The position numbers and the translations under genes were made by a program. A model generated the notes under the pieces. The model saw nothing but the letters and a program-made list of their open reading frames with translations, ran no database searches and had not been told where the DNA came from. From Cohnella silvisoli (GTDB taxonomy: Bacteria > Bacillota > Bacilli > Paenibacillales > Paenibacillaceae), in contig NZ_JAIOAP010000021.1 in NCBI RefSeq assembly GCF_021190915.1, forward strand, positions 47,321 to 111,320: a stretch of DNA of 64,000 bases, read 5' to 3'. This document shows, in pieces, positions 54,138 to 62,811 of the stretch. How positions within the stretch are numbered: the first letter of the stretch is position 1; every line of letters begins with the position of its first letter.

Positions 54138-54932
54138 TCACCAACTGAAAGTTATGATATAATCCAGAGTCTCTGTGTTAACAGCTGGTTCGACTGCTAA
54201 ACCAACCGGGTAAATACCAACCCCAACATTACCACTTATAGTTTTATGACCATAGCGGAACAAAACATTTGAAGTTCCTGATTCAGTGTTTACAACGTAA
54301 ACATATTGCTGAACCCAACCTTTCATTACGTTTGCATCGCCTTTAAGATCAAATGACGCAGCAACACCGACGCCTAGATCGTAGTTAGAAGGTGATGATT
54401 TTGTAACACAGTCCCACGCAGTTGCTACATAATTACACGTTTCGCTGGAGTGCCCTAGGACTTGCCCTTGTGAAGTTCTGAGATACCATTTATTTGTAAC
54501 GGGATAGCCGATAGACATTTTATCTGTCAAAGTCCAAAATGGGTCAACTTTCCATTGAAAGTTACCAACAAGAATAATTTTCTTAGATCCTGAAACATCA
54601 CTTGTAGTACTGAACGCTGCACCATTAAGAGTGATATCACTATTAGTTAATGATGCAGTTCCGATTTCACCGTTGCTAGGTCCCTCACTCTTTAGATCAT
54701 AACTTTTACTAGTAGTTGTAGAAAGTTTCTTTCCATCGTTGGCGATAAGCTCTCGTAACAATCCAATAGGATATAAAGTTGTTTCTTCTTCTGTTAGACC
54801 TACTTGATTAATGAGAACTAGCTTTTCTTTTTCTGTTAGGCCTTCGGAAGTATTTTTATCTTTTGCGAATGCAGAAGTACTTAAGGTAAATATAAGACCA
54901 ACTATCAAAATTATTGACAAGAACTTCTTCAA
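54138..54932 (-). CDS. Secreted hypothetical protein
   Basis: ~264 aa with a clear signal peptide (MKKFLSIILIVGLIFTLSTSAFA). The mature part has an N-terminal helical segment (LTEKEKLVLINQVGLTEEE) and a beta-rich C-terminal domain with Cys near 164 and 172. The TTG at 54932 is 8 nt behind AGGAG; a GTG 9 bp upstream overlaps that site. No family is recognised. The cassette with the small membrane protein behind it has its own promoter. Confidence 0.65.
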   Translation of the reverse strand: MKKFLSIILIVGLIFTLSTSAFAKDKNTSEGLTEKEKLVLINQVGLTEEETTLYPIGLLRELIANDGKKLSTTTSKSYDLKSEGPSNGEIGTASLTNSDITLNGAAFSTTSDVSGSKKIILVGNFQWKVDPFWTLTDKMSIGYPVTNKWYLRTSQGQVLGHSSETCNYVATAWDCVTKSSPSNYDLGVGVAASFDLKGDANVMKGWVQQYVYVVNTESGTSNVLFRYGHKTISGNVGVGIYPVGLAVEPAVNTETLDYIITFSW

Positions 54933-54941
54933 AGAAAACAC

Positions 54942-55333
54942 TCCTCTTATTCTCTTGTATTTATGATAAAGCTGGCCAGCTTCTCATCAAATTCAATACA
55001 TAATGTTAGAAGACATCTTTTTAGGCATATTTAAGAAAGGGGCAGATACCCCAAACCAGCACGTCCAGAAATCGATTGGATAACAATTGAAAATTTTGAA
55101 TTAACTGTTGACACAGCCAGTTTACCACCTAAATGTTGGAAGCGTATATAGCAAAATTTGTAATATTTTGTCGAAAATATTAAATTATATTTAAAGTAAC
55201 TAGTTATTTCACAAATCGAGATGTAGCGCATATATCCTATTAATAGCACCCGCGGAGCTTCAAAATCTTCATTCAACTGGCATAAGGAAGGTTTTCCCTC
55301 TTCTGATCGAACCATGAACATAAGAGGTGTCAT
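54942..55333. other. AT-rich gap with one promoter, otherwise nothing seen
   Basis: Apart from the promoter at 54963-54990 no feature is convincing. A 100-codon frame on the minus strand (55031-55333) has no family resemblance, no suitable ribosome binding site and a composition like random AT-rich sequence. Confidence 0.5.
54963..54990 (-). promoter_or_regulatory. Promoter of secreted-protein gene with palindrome in spacer
   Basis: Minus strand TTGATG and TATCAT are 16 bp apart. The spacer holds the perfect palindrome AAGCTGGCCAGCTT (54969-54982), placed as a repressor operator would be. Confidence 0.5.
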
Positions 55334-55519
55334 ATGTCTAACAAATATCCATTACGAGATGAACCAGGTAAGACCATGTTTGTATTTGAAAAGCTAGGTA
55401 AGGTTTACGGCCATGTCATAAAGGATCGAACAGATAAGGAAATGGCGAAATTTCTATATGAAACAAAAAAGTACGGTTCTATTGAAGAATTAAAAGAAGA
55501 ATATCCGGAGGCTGAGTGA
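55334..55519 (+). CDS. Small hypothetical protein
   Basis: 61 aa, charged and soluble (FVFEKLGKVYGHVIKDRTDKEM...SIEELKEEYPEAE). The ATG follows AAGAGGTG by a good distance and the frame has protein-like composition, so it is probably real. No family or neighbour explains it. Confidence 0.5.
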   Translation: MSNKYPLRDEPGKTMFVFEKLGKVYGHVIKDRTDKEMAKFLYETKKYGSIEELKEEYPEAE

Positions 55520-55578
55520 TGTTCAAATCCGGTAATTCGGGTTCGTTAATTTGTTCTTTTCGGTATCTGTTTAATAAA

Positions 55579-55761
55579 TCAGTCTTTCTCGTCGTATAAA
55601 ATACTAAATCCTCTAATTGCCCCCTTCGTCTCAAATAAATGCTTCATGGCATCCTCTTTCGATAGCGGAACACTAATGCGCTTACCGTTATATCCGAGTA
55701 GCATTTGAGCACATAACTTCCAAGAATAAGAACTATGATTCCAGAAATCTTCATACTCCAC
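55579..55761 (-). CDS. Small hypothetical protein
   Basis: 60 aa (MEYEDFWNHSSYSWKLCAQMLLGYNG...). The start is GTG at 55761 with only a weak ribosome binding site, but a plausible promoter carrying a perfect palindrome lies just upstream. No family recognised. Confidence 0.45.
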   Translation of the reverse strand: MEYEDFWNHSSYSWKLCAQMLLGYNGKRISVPLSKEDAMKHLFETKGAIRGFSILYDEKD

Positions 55762-55787
55762 TCTTATTTACTCTTGTTTGATAATCC

Positions 55788-55816
55788 CTCTATAACAGTG
55801 TTATAGAGAATGTAAA
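55788..55816 (-). promoter_or_regulatory. Promoter-like element with perfect 10-bp-arm palindrome
   Basis: CTCTATAACA, a single G, then TGTTATAGAG (55788-55808). On the minus strand it covers a TATAGA -10 and its spacer, with TTTACA 16 bp upstream (55811-55816). It looks like an operator over the promoter of the 60-aa gene. Confidence 0.5.
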
Positions 55817-55851
55817 GAGCGACCAAAAAGGCCGCCCTGTTGTGCCGTAAT

Positions 55852-56739
55852 TTAAGAAGCTTCCTCCGGAGAAGTCAGAACGATCTTGCCCTCTACGAGC
55901 TCCAGCTTAACTTTGTTCGAGTCTTTGACGCCAATCGACTCCAGATAGGTTGCCGGTACTTGAAGACGGCCGGCTTTGTCGAGTATGGCATATTCGACAT
56001 GGGAGTCTTCCTCGGTTTGTTCGATTCCCCGCTCCAGCTCCGCCAGCTCTTCGGCATACGACTTGCGGCGCAACATTTCCGAGGAAATTTTTCCGTCGCG
56101 GATGGCGACAACGCGGTCCACCTTCTTCGCGAGCAGCGGATCATGCGTGACGATAACAATCGTGATGCCGATCGTCCGGTTCAGTTCGCGAAACAAATCG
56201 AGAATTTGATCCGCCATCCGGGAATCGACCGAGCCGGTCGGTTCATCCGCAAGGAGCAGCTTCGGATGGTTGGCCAGCGCGATGGCGATAGCTACACGTT
56301 GCTGCTCGCCGCCGGACAGCTGATGGAGCTTGTTGTTCTTCCGATGGGTCAGCCCCACTGACTCGAGCAGTTCCAAGGCCCGCATTCTTTTGCGCTTACC
56401 CTTAAGCAGGATCGGAAGCTCGACGTTCTCAAGAGCAGTTAAATAAGGAATGAGATTTCGAGCGTTATTTTGCCAGACAAAGCCAACGCTTTCCCGTTTG
56501 TACTTGACCAGGTCACGCTCGGACATCTTCAGCATGTTCTTGCCGTCGATCTCGAGTCCTCCAGCGGACGGACGGTCGAGACCGCCGAGCATGTTAAGCA
56601 GCGTCGACTTTCCGCTACCGCTGTTGCCGATGATGGCCATTAACTCGCCGCTTTCCACCCGCAAATCGAGACCTTGCAGCGCGAACACCTCGAGGTCGGC
56701 TGCCTTGTATATTTTGACCAAACCTTCGCAATTGATCAT
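55852..56739 (-). CDS. MacB/LolD-type ABC transporter ATPase with C-terminal AbrB-like domain
   Basis: 295-aa protein: ABC ATPase (~1-215) with Walker A GNSGSGKSTLLNML, signature LSGGEQQRVAIAIAL and LLLADEPTGSVDS, then a linker, then residues ~245-292 (EYAILDKAGRLQVPATYLES, SNKVKLELVEGKIVLTSP) that look like a SpoVT/AbrB swapped-hairpin domain. That fusion is uncommon for this ATPase type; the domain could bind DNA or merely dimerise. It starts 3 bp after the permease stop and is the last gene of the export operon. Confidence 0.88.
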   Translation of the reverse strand: MINCEGLVKIYKAADLEVFALQGLDLRVESGELMAIIGNSGSGKSTLLNMLGGLDRPSAGGLEIDGKNMLKMSERDLVKYKRESVGFVWQNNARNLIPYLTALENVELPILLKGKRKRMRALELLESVGLTHRKNNKLHQLSGGEQQRVAIAIALANHPKLLLADEPTGSVDSRMADQILDLFRELNRTIGITIVIVTHDPLLAKKVDRVVAIRDGKISSEMLRRKSYAEELAELERGIEQTEEDSHVEYAILDKAGRLQVPATYLESIGVKDSNKVKLELVEGKIVLTSPEEAS

Positions 56740-56742
56740 CGG

Positions 56743-59622
56743 TTAGTCCTCCCCCAGTTTCAGCGCTTGATGGACGCGGATGCGGGAGAGCATATAGGAC
56801 AAAATGCCCAACCCTAGCAATAACATGAAAATGACGATCGAATAGAGACGGATAAAATCGATAGCCGCGAACATGACCTTGAACGGCGGAACGAGGCTGC
56901 CCGGATTAAAGGCAATCTGAAAGTTCGGAACGAACAGCAGACTTGCCAAGTTGCCGATCGCAACGCCGATTAGGATAGCGACTCCCGACGTTAGCAGTTG
57001 CTCGAGCGCCAGCATTCCGATCAATTGACGAAGCGATAGCCCGATCGCTCTCATAATTCCGTTCTGCAGCGTCCGGCCTTTGAGCGACAAGATCCAATAG
57101 AGCAAGAAACCGACAAAGCTGATTAGAATCGAAATGATGAAACCTAACGTCAGTATTCCGTTAAGCGCGAGCAGGAAAGGATCGTTCTTCGCTTTATTTA
57201 GATCTTCCCTTGTGTTAACGATACTCGTAAGTCCAAGCTTCGACTTCTCGATGCCGTCATAAAATTCGGAAGTGGAATATCCCGGCTTCATCTTCAGCCA
57301 TACCTGGTAAGGCTCGAGCGCCAATTGGAACTGAATGCGGCTCAGATTGCCAACGATGAGCATAGGCGCATTCTGTTTCGTCTCCTCATCCGAAGCATCG
57401 ATAGAACCGATCGGCGGGTTCGGATTGAAGGTTGGAAAATAATCGATAATCCCGAAGACGACGAACGGTTGGGAGCTGATTTCTTCCCAGCCTACATATA
57501 TTGTATCGCCTTTTTTCAAACCCCGTTGTTCGGCTAACGTTCGGGATATAAGCACCGCGCGCGGGTCGGCCGCAATCAGGTTCAAATACTCGTAGAACGG
57601 ATAATCAAGCAGCTTATTCGGAAACCAAGACGCTCTTCCGAAATCATCGCTATCCACCCCGACGAGCATCGCGACGCCTGACTTCTCTCCGCTCGCGAAA
57701 GTGGCTTTCTCTTTCACGAATACTTTCGCCGCCTGCTCGACGCCCGGCAATTTCATATACGGATCGAATGACGGCTCCAAATAATGAATCACCTTGGGCG
57801 CGGTCAGCGATGTATCCGTAGGCGGAGCACCTGGCGGCGGCGGTGGCGGCTTATCGTTCTGCCATTGCGCCTGCAGGACGAAATCCGCGCCATTGCCGTA
57901 ACGGATCCGGTCCTCCGTATTGTTGTTGAGCGTTCGCGCGGCACCCGCGCTAAATACGCCGATGGCGATCGTCATAATAAGGAACACCATCAGAAATTGA
58001 TATTGGCTGTTGGAACGTCCGACTTGGATCAATGTCGCATACAAAGACGGCGGCCACCATTTGCGACCGATCCAATAAACAAGCTTCAGCACGAACGGAT
58101 ACAGTCTGAGCAGCAGCAACCCTGCCCCAAGGACGAATAAAGCCGGCATGACGAATTGCAACGGATCGATTCTTAGATCGTCCGTGCTTAAACCGAGACT
58201 CTTTAAATCCTTTAACCGGCTGTTAAACGTAGTAAGGCCATAGATAGATACGGCCAAAGCCGCAACATCGAGAAACGCCTTGTGCCAGAACGGCAGCCGC
58301 TGCATGCGGGCAAGCTGCTGCTTGTGCCCGACGATGGAAACCCGCGTAGCAAGTACTACCGGAATGAGCATCATCAGGAACGAGACCGCAGCGGCGATTC
58401 CCCCGTAGAGGAACGCTTGATCATTCAAATGAACGGGCATGCGCGACCTTTGAACGAACTCCAGAAATCCGTTGGAAGCCCCGAGTACTTTCGTTAATCC
58501 CATTCCGATAAAAGGTCCGGCGGCCCATGCGATAGCGCAGAGCAGCAATCCTTCTATGGCAAAGGAGAGAACGATTTGCCATCTTGCGGCGCCTCTGCTT
58601 CGCAGGATGGCGATCTCGTTTTTCTGCCGGTCCACGATCAGGTTAGACACCATGAACATATAGAAACCAAGCATGATCAATACGGGCACGTTCAGCGACC
58701 ACATCAGCTTGTTCAGTTGTTTCGCCCGTTCGAAGTATTCCGTGATCGTAGCCAGAGCAGGCGTGTTGAATTCGCTTTGGAATTGAACGATCTTGCCCTT
58801 CACCTTGGCGCGTATCGCCTTATCGGTATCGATAAATTGCGATACGTTCCGAAGCTCCATCTTGGAATAGTCAAGTACGAAGAACCAACCGCTCGCCGAG
58901 ACCGGGATTCTATTCCCCTTGATGAATTCTTGGGCGAACAGCCCTTCGTCAATAATGAAGGCCGAATTCATATCGCTTAAGCCCGCATTGCGAAAATAAG
59001 GATCGTCATCCTGTTTCTTGGTGAAGACGCCTACCGGTTTAATTTTGAGATTTCCCTGGATTTTGTCGGCCTTTAATAGAAACACGGTATCCAAAACGGC
59101 CTTATAGTTGGCCAAAGCCTGGTCCGTGACGAGCACCTCGTAAACGCCATCGACGGGCTGCTTCGCAGGCATTCTTCCGTCCTCGAGCTTGATATGATCC
59201 TCGAACTCGCTATAGGACCGCAAAGTAGCGCTTTGCCTCGATTTCTTCGTATCCTGTTCCGTTCCCGGAGGGATAAGCGAAACGGATTTGGTGCGTCGTT
59301 CCTGCACGAGCTCCTTCACCGGGATTCCGAAGCCCGGGGCAGCCTCGGCAGCCATGAAGCGATCCATCTGAGCGATCAGGCTGGCGCGTTTCTCGCTCGT
59401 TTCATTATAGAATCCGATCATCGACCAGTGCGTTCCCGGATAGATTCCTTTCTCGTTCTGGAAAGTCTCCAAATCTTTAACGAGCATGCGGGATAGAATG
59501 GCTTCCGAATAGATCGGCATCGTTCCGACAAGCGCTACGGTCATCAGAATACCGAAAAACATGCTGGACACGAGCCACTTATTTTGAACCATTTTGCGGA
59601 TAATCATGACGAATAAGGCCAC
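56743..59622 (-). CDS. FtsX-family ABC transporter permease (large, two-domain)
   Basis: 959-aa inner-membrane protein with an N-terminal segment, a large extracytoplasmic domain (~50-300), a FtsX transmembrane core (~305-450), further helices (~460-570), a second extracytoplasmic domain (~590-790) and a final FtsX core (~815-955). It is of the MacB/LolC mechanotransmission kind. Position between an adaptor lipoprotein and an ATPase supports an export or envelope-stress function. Confidence 0.88.
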   Translation of the reverse strand: MALFVMIIRKMVQNKWLVSSMFFGILMTVALVGTMPIYSEAILSRMLVKDLETFQNEKGIYPGTHWSMIGFYNETSEKRASLIAQMDRFMAAEAAPGFGIPVKELVQERRTKSVSLIPPGTEQDTKKSRQSATLRSYSEFEDHIKLEDGRMPAKQPVDGVYEVLVTDQALANYKAVLDTVFLLKADKIQGNLKIKPVGVFTKKQDDDPYFRNAGLSDMNSAFIIDEGLFAQEFIKGNRIPVSASGWFFVLDYSKMELRNVSQFIDTDKAIRAKVKGKIVQFQSEFNTPALATITEYFERAKQLNKLMWSLNVPVLIMLGFYMFMVSNLIVDRQKNEIAILRSRGAARWQIVLSFAIEGLLLCAIAWAAGPFIGMGLTKVLGASNGFLEFVQRSRMPVHLNDQAFLYGGIAAAVSFLMMLIPVVLATRVSIVGHKQQLARMQRLPFWHKAFLDVAALAVSIYGLTTFNSRLKDLKSLGLSTDDLRIDPLQFVMPALFVLGAGLLLLRLYPFVLKLVYWIGRKWWPPSLYATLIQVGRSNSQYQFLMVFLIMTIAIGVFSAGAARTLNNNTEDRIRYGNGADFVLQAQWQNDKPPPPPPGAPPTDTSLTAPKVIHYLEPSFDPYMKLPGVEQAAKVFVKEKATFASGEKSGVAMLVGVDSDDFGRASWFPNKLLDYPFYEYLNLIAADPRAVLISRTLAEQRGLKKGDTIYVGWEEISSQPFVVFGIIDYFPTFNPNPPIGSIDASDEETKQNAPMLIVGNLSRIQFQLALEPYQVWLKMKPGYSTSEFYDGIEKSKLGLTSIVNTREDLNKAKNDPFLLALNGILTLGFIISILISFVGFLLYWILSLKGRTLQNGIMRAIGLSLRQLIGMLALEQLLTSGVAILIGVAIGNLASLLFVPNFQIAFNPGSLVPPFKVMFAAIDFIRLYSIVIFMLLLGLGILSYMLSRIRVHQALKLGED

Positions 59623-59667
59623 TTCGAAGCCTCCCTAACGCTAGGAACGCGAAATAATTTACTGTAT

Positions 59668-60690
59668 TTACTGTAGAACGATGGTCTGGCCTTCATCCAA
59701 TCCTTTAATGATTTCTACTTCCGTGGCGCCGACGAGCCCCGGCTCGACATCAATCTCGCGTAAGCGCTTACCGTCTTCCAATACACGTACGAAGTTGCGT
59801 CCCAGGTACGAACGCAAACCGCTGCGCGGAATTTTGATGACTTGATCGCGCTGCTGCGTAATGATTTTCACGTCGGCCATCGAACCGATCTTGGTATCTT
59901 TAGGCAGCTTCGGTACCTCTATGAACAATGTCTTGGCATATTTTTCGGCTAAATCTTTATTTAAAGTGGTCGGAGAAGAGGACGGCGTCTGAACGACTCT
60001 CCCTACGACCTTGTCTTGATTCAAGGTAATGTCCGCGGCTACGCCCACCTCGACTTCGCGAATATCGTTGGCATTGTCGACGCGAATAGCAACTCTGAGC
60101 TTAGAGGGATCGGCTACGGTAACTAACGTCTGGTAAGCTTCAACGTAATCCCCTTCCTTCAGGGATTCCGCGAACACCACTTCGCCGTCGATATTCGATA
60201 CCAGCTGCTTGCTGTTCAATTGTTTCGATAACCGATCGTATTTGGTTTGTTCGATTTCCATTTGCAGTCCTGCGATCCTGAGCACCTGTTCATCGCCGTT
60301 GCGGGCTTGCCGATAAGCATATTTCGCTTTTTCCAGCGCCAATTGCTGTTCCTTTACTTGAATATCCAAGCCGTCCAATATGAGCTGGACAAGCACGTCC
60401 CCCTTTTTTACCTTATCGCCGGCTTTCACTGGAATTTTATCGATCCGTCCGCCTTGACCGGTAAACTGGGCTACATCCGTAAGTATCGATTCGAAGGTGC
60501 CGCTTCCGTTGATCGATTTCACGATCGTCCCTTTTTCCGCCTTCACGGTACTGTAATTTTCTTGCGCGGGTTTGACGAGCGGCGGTTTCAAAGCATCTTC
60601 TTCTTTAGGCAAGAGCGAGCAGCCTGCCAAGGCGGTACCTAGAACGATTGCCAATCCGAGAGCCGTGGCTTGTTTAATTGTGCGAGACAA
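59668..60690 (-). CDS. HlyD/MacA-type membrane-fusion lipoprotein
   Basis: ~340 aa: lipobox LAGC near residue 26, lipoyl-type half-motif (VAQFTGQGGRIDKIPVKAGDKVKKGDVLVQL), a helical hairpin (~125-175) and beta-barrel domains. TTG at 60690 is 8 nt behind GGAGG and overlaps the end of the ATPase gene; an ATG 9 bp upstream sits directly on that site. It would link the permease to extracellular or envelope partners, as MacA-like proteins do in Firmicutes. Confidence 0.88.
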   Translation of the reverse strand: MSRTIKQATALGLAIVLGTALAGCSLLPKEEDALKPPLVKPAQENYSTVKAEKGTIVKSINGSGTFESILTDVAQFTGQGGRIDKIPVKAGDKVKKGDVLVQLILDGLDIQVKEQQLALEKAKYAYRQARNGDEQVLRIAGLQMEIEQTKYDRLSKQLNSKQLVSNIDGEVVFAESLKEGDYVEAYQTLVTVADPSKLRVAIRVDNANDIREVEVGVAADITLNQDKVVGRVVQTPSSSPTTLNKDLAEKYAKTLFIEVPKLPKDTKIGSMADVKIITQQRDQVIKIPRSGLRSYLGRNFVRVLEDGKRLREIDVEPGLVGATEVEIIKGLDEGQTIVLQ

Positions 60691-61366
60691 TTTGTCCATC
60701 CTCCAGTTCGTAAACTTGATCGACGATTTCCATAATGGCTGGATCATGCGTAGTCAGAACGATCGTAATTCCGCTTTGCTCTACCAAGTCTCGGAATACT
60801 TTAATAATATGCAGTCCCGTACGACTGTCGAGCTCGGCTGTCGGTTCATCGGCCAGGATCAGCTTTGGCTTATGGGCTATGGCGCGGGCGATAGCCGTCC
60901 TTTGCTGCTCTCCTCCCGACATCTCGAAAGGCCGGTGATGCATCCGGGGTTTCAAGCCGACATGGTCCAGAGCTTGGACTGCCGCGGCTTTCCGTTCATT
61001 CGCGGGAACTCCGGCAATTCTAAGTACAAACTCTACGTTCTCGTAGGCGGACATAAGAGGAATAAGGGCAAAGGATTGGAAAATAAGTCCCATCTCCGTC
61101 CGGCGGACAATGTCCCTCTGAGAATCGGACATCGTCGTCAGGTCTCGCCCGTCAAAGGAAATCGTACCTTCCGTAGGTCGATCCAGAGCGCTAAGCAAGT
61201 TGATCAACGTCGTCTTGCCCGAGCCGGATCTCCCTTTGAACGCAACCAATTTGCCTGCGGGGAGGTGGATGTCCACGCCTTTTAATACGGTAACGGCGCC
61301 CGAACCTTTGCCAAAAACGCGTTTAATTCCTTTTGCATGAATGATGTCCTTGGTTATAACCGTCAT
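60674..61366 (-). CDS. MacB/LolD-type ABC transporter ATPase
   Basis: ~230-aa ATPase with Walker A GRSGSGKTTLINLL, Q-loop FQSFALIPLMSAYENVEFVL, signature MSGGEQQRTAIARAI and LILADEPTAELDSRTG. The ATG at 61366 follows AGGAGG by 11 nt; the longer frame would run through the regulator gene. It is the first transport gene behind the LacI regulator (20-bp gap). The operon thus has two ATPases around one large permease. Confidence 0.9.
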   Translation of the reverse strand: MTVITKDIIHAKGIKRVFGKGSGAVTVLKGVDIHLPAGKLVAFKGRSGSGKTTLINLLSALDRPTEGTISFDGRDLTTMSDSQRDIVRRTEMGLIFQSFALIPLMSAYENVEFVLRIAGVPANERKAAAVQALDHVGLKPRMHHRPFEMSGGEQQRTAIARAIAHKPKLILADEPTAELDSRTGLHIIKVFRDLVEQSGITIVLTTHDPAIMEIVDQVYELEDGQIVSHN

Positions 61367-61385
61367 CTCGTTGATGGCCTCCTCT

Positions 61386-62483
61386 CTACTCTGTTCGCCA
61401 GCGGGCAACCGATTGACGTTCCTTAAGCTGCGGCGGAACCGAATGCTTAGTACCCGAATTTCCCTTAATGATCTCCATGAGCATTTGTACAGCGCGTGAA
61501 CTGATCTCGTCTCTGGCGTGACTGATTGTCGTAAGCGGAGGCGACGTATAGGCGGAAAAGGTATCTCCGTCGTATCCGACAATCGAGACCTCTTCCGGCA
61601 CCAATATGCCAGCACGCGCAAACTCCATGATAGCCCCCATCGCCATTAAATCATTAGCGCAGAATAGGGCGGTCATCTCCGGATGCCTGTGCCGCAGCTC
61701 GATTGCCGACTTCGCGCCGCTTGCGCCGGAAAAATCCCCGATCACAACCAAGGAGCTATCGTGCTCGATGCCGAATTCACTTAATGCCTCGCAAAAACCG
61801 GCGTAACGCTCCTTGCAAATGCGAATTCCCGGCGGACCGTTCATATACCCGATAATGCGGTGTCCGCCTTCCAGCAGCCTTCTTCCAGCAAGACGGCCTC
61901 CTTCCCGATCATCCGAGATGACCGAGGAGCAACGAGGCCCGATGACATCCTCGAAATTAACGCACGGCACCTGAAGCCGCAAAACCTCCTGTATGATCGG
62001 ATGCGCTTCAGAGAAAGGAGGAAAAATAATGCAGCCTTCCAAGCTTCGGGATGTAATACATTCCGTTAAGCGCTGATTTTGATAATTGGAGAAGGGGATT
62101 GAAAAAAAGAGAGCGTCCTTGCCATAGCTTTGCAATGCGTTCTGCAGGGGAGAGAACATACCCACAAACCCATCACTCGCTTCGAATTCGAACTGCGGGA
62201 TGAATACTCCGATCAGGTTGCTGCTTTTACCAACGAGTTGCTTGGCGCCGAGATGGGGAACGTAGCCCATAGATTTGGCCGTTTCTTCGACAAGCTTCCT
62301 TGTCGCAGCATTCACGCCATAAACGCCGTTTAAAGCTCTGGAAACCGTGCTGACCGACAAATTCAACGCCTTCGCAACAGCTTTAATTCCTACATCTTGG
62401 ACGCCGGGCTTGATACCAACATCTTGAACTGTGGTTGCGTCTGCAGGTTGAGCGGACTTGAATGTACTTCCGGTGCCGATCAA
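61386..62483 (-). CDS. LacI-family transcriptional regulator
   Basis: 365-aa regulator with HTH (AVAKALNLSVSTVSRALNGVYGV, ~35-57) and sugar-binding-type effector domain (LIGVFIPQFEFEASDG, LFCANDLMAMGAIMEFARAG, VSIVGYDGDTFSAYTSPPLTTI). The N-terminus is ~30 residues longer than usual and holds two copies of VQDVGIK. The TTG start overlaps the stop of a 10-codon frame. A perfect palindromic operator lies upstream, so autoregulation is likely. It is unusual as the head of a MacAB-type export operon, since LacI proteins mostly sense sugars. Confidence 0.9.
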   Translation of the reverse strand: MIGTGSTFKSAQPADATTVQDVGIKPGVQDVGIKAVAKALNLSVSTVSRALNGVYGVNAATRKLVEETAKSMGYVPHLGAKQLVGKSSNLIGVFIPQFEFEASDGFVGMFSPLQNALQSYGKDALFFSIPFSNYQNQRLTECITSRSLEGCIIFPPFSEAHPIIQEVLRLQVPCVNFEDVIGPRCSSVISDDREGGRLAGRRLLEGGHRIIGYMNGPPGIRICKERYAGFCEALSEFGIEHDSSLVVIGDFSGASGAKSAIELRHRHPEMTALFCANDLMAMGAIMEFARAGILVPEEVSIVGYDGDTFSAYTSPPLTTISHARDEISSRAVQMLMEIIKGNSGTKHSVPPQLKERQSVARWRTE

Positions 62484-62512
62484 AACCGGTCACTCGAGTG
62501 GCAAAGTAACAT
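62480..62512 (-). CDS. Possible 10-residue leader peptide (MLLCHSSDRF)
   Basis: ATG at 62512 stands 9 nt behind AAGGAG, a much better start than the TTG of lacI. Its TGA overlaps that TTG (TTTTGATC). It may couple translation of the regulator, or mark a small deletion that moved the original start out of frame. Confidence 0.35.
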   Translation of the reverse strand: MLLCHSSDRF

Positions 62513-62534
62513 AGGAAGGTTCTCCTTTCCGTCA

Positions 62535-62550
62535 TTGCAAACGTTTGCAA
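62535..62550. promoter_or_regulatory. LacI-family operator (perfect 16-bp palindrome)
   Basis: TTGCAAACGTTTGCAA with the central CG typical of LacI-family sites; it also matches the CcpA cre consensus at 14 of 15 positions. It lies ~50 bp upstream of the lacI-type gene and could serve that regulator itself. Confidence 0.8.
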
Positions 62551-62731
62551 AAATCTATCATTACTATAAACCGAGAGTAAATATCTGTCAATTTCTAATT
62601 GATGATTTCGTAGATTTAGCTGAAAAATAAGTCGATACGCATAGGTGTGATTGTGGAGTGATTCGATACATCGGGTGCGGGTATCCCTTTTTGCTAGTTT
62701 AGGTTACACTAATATCCAAGAAGCGGCGAAG

Positions 62732-62777
62732 AACGCCCCTATCCTACCGAATGGTGGGTTAGGGGCGTTTTCTGTTT
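62732..62777 (+). terminator. Terminator / attenuator before nuclease gene
   Basis: AACGCCCCTA pairs with TAGGGGCGTT, with an inner ACC/GGT stem, and is followed by TTCTGTTTT. It lies 35 bp before the ATG at 62812 on the same strand, while no plus-strand gene precedes it. It either attenuates the nuclease gene or shields it. Confidence 0.7.
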
Positions 62778-62811
62778 TATCGACCGCTCTAAACAGAGGA
62801 GGAATAGGATA

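Noticed and set aside
55031..55333. 100-codon minus-strand frame
   Set aside because: No family match, poor start and composition of AT-rich noncoding DNA.
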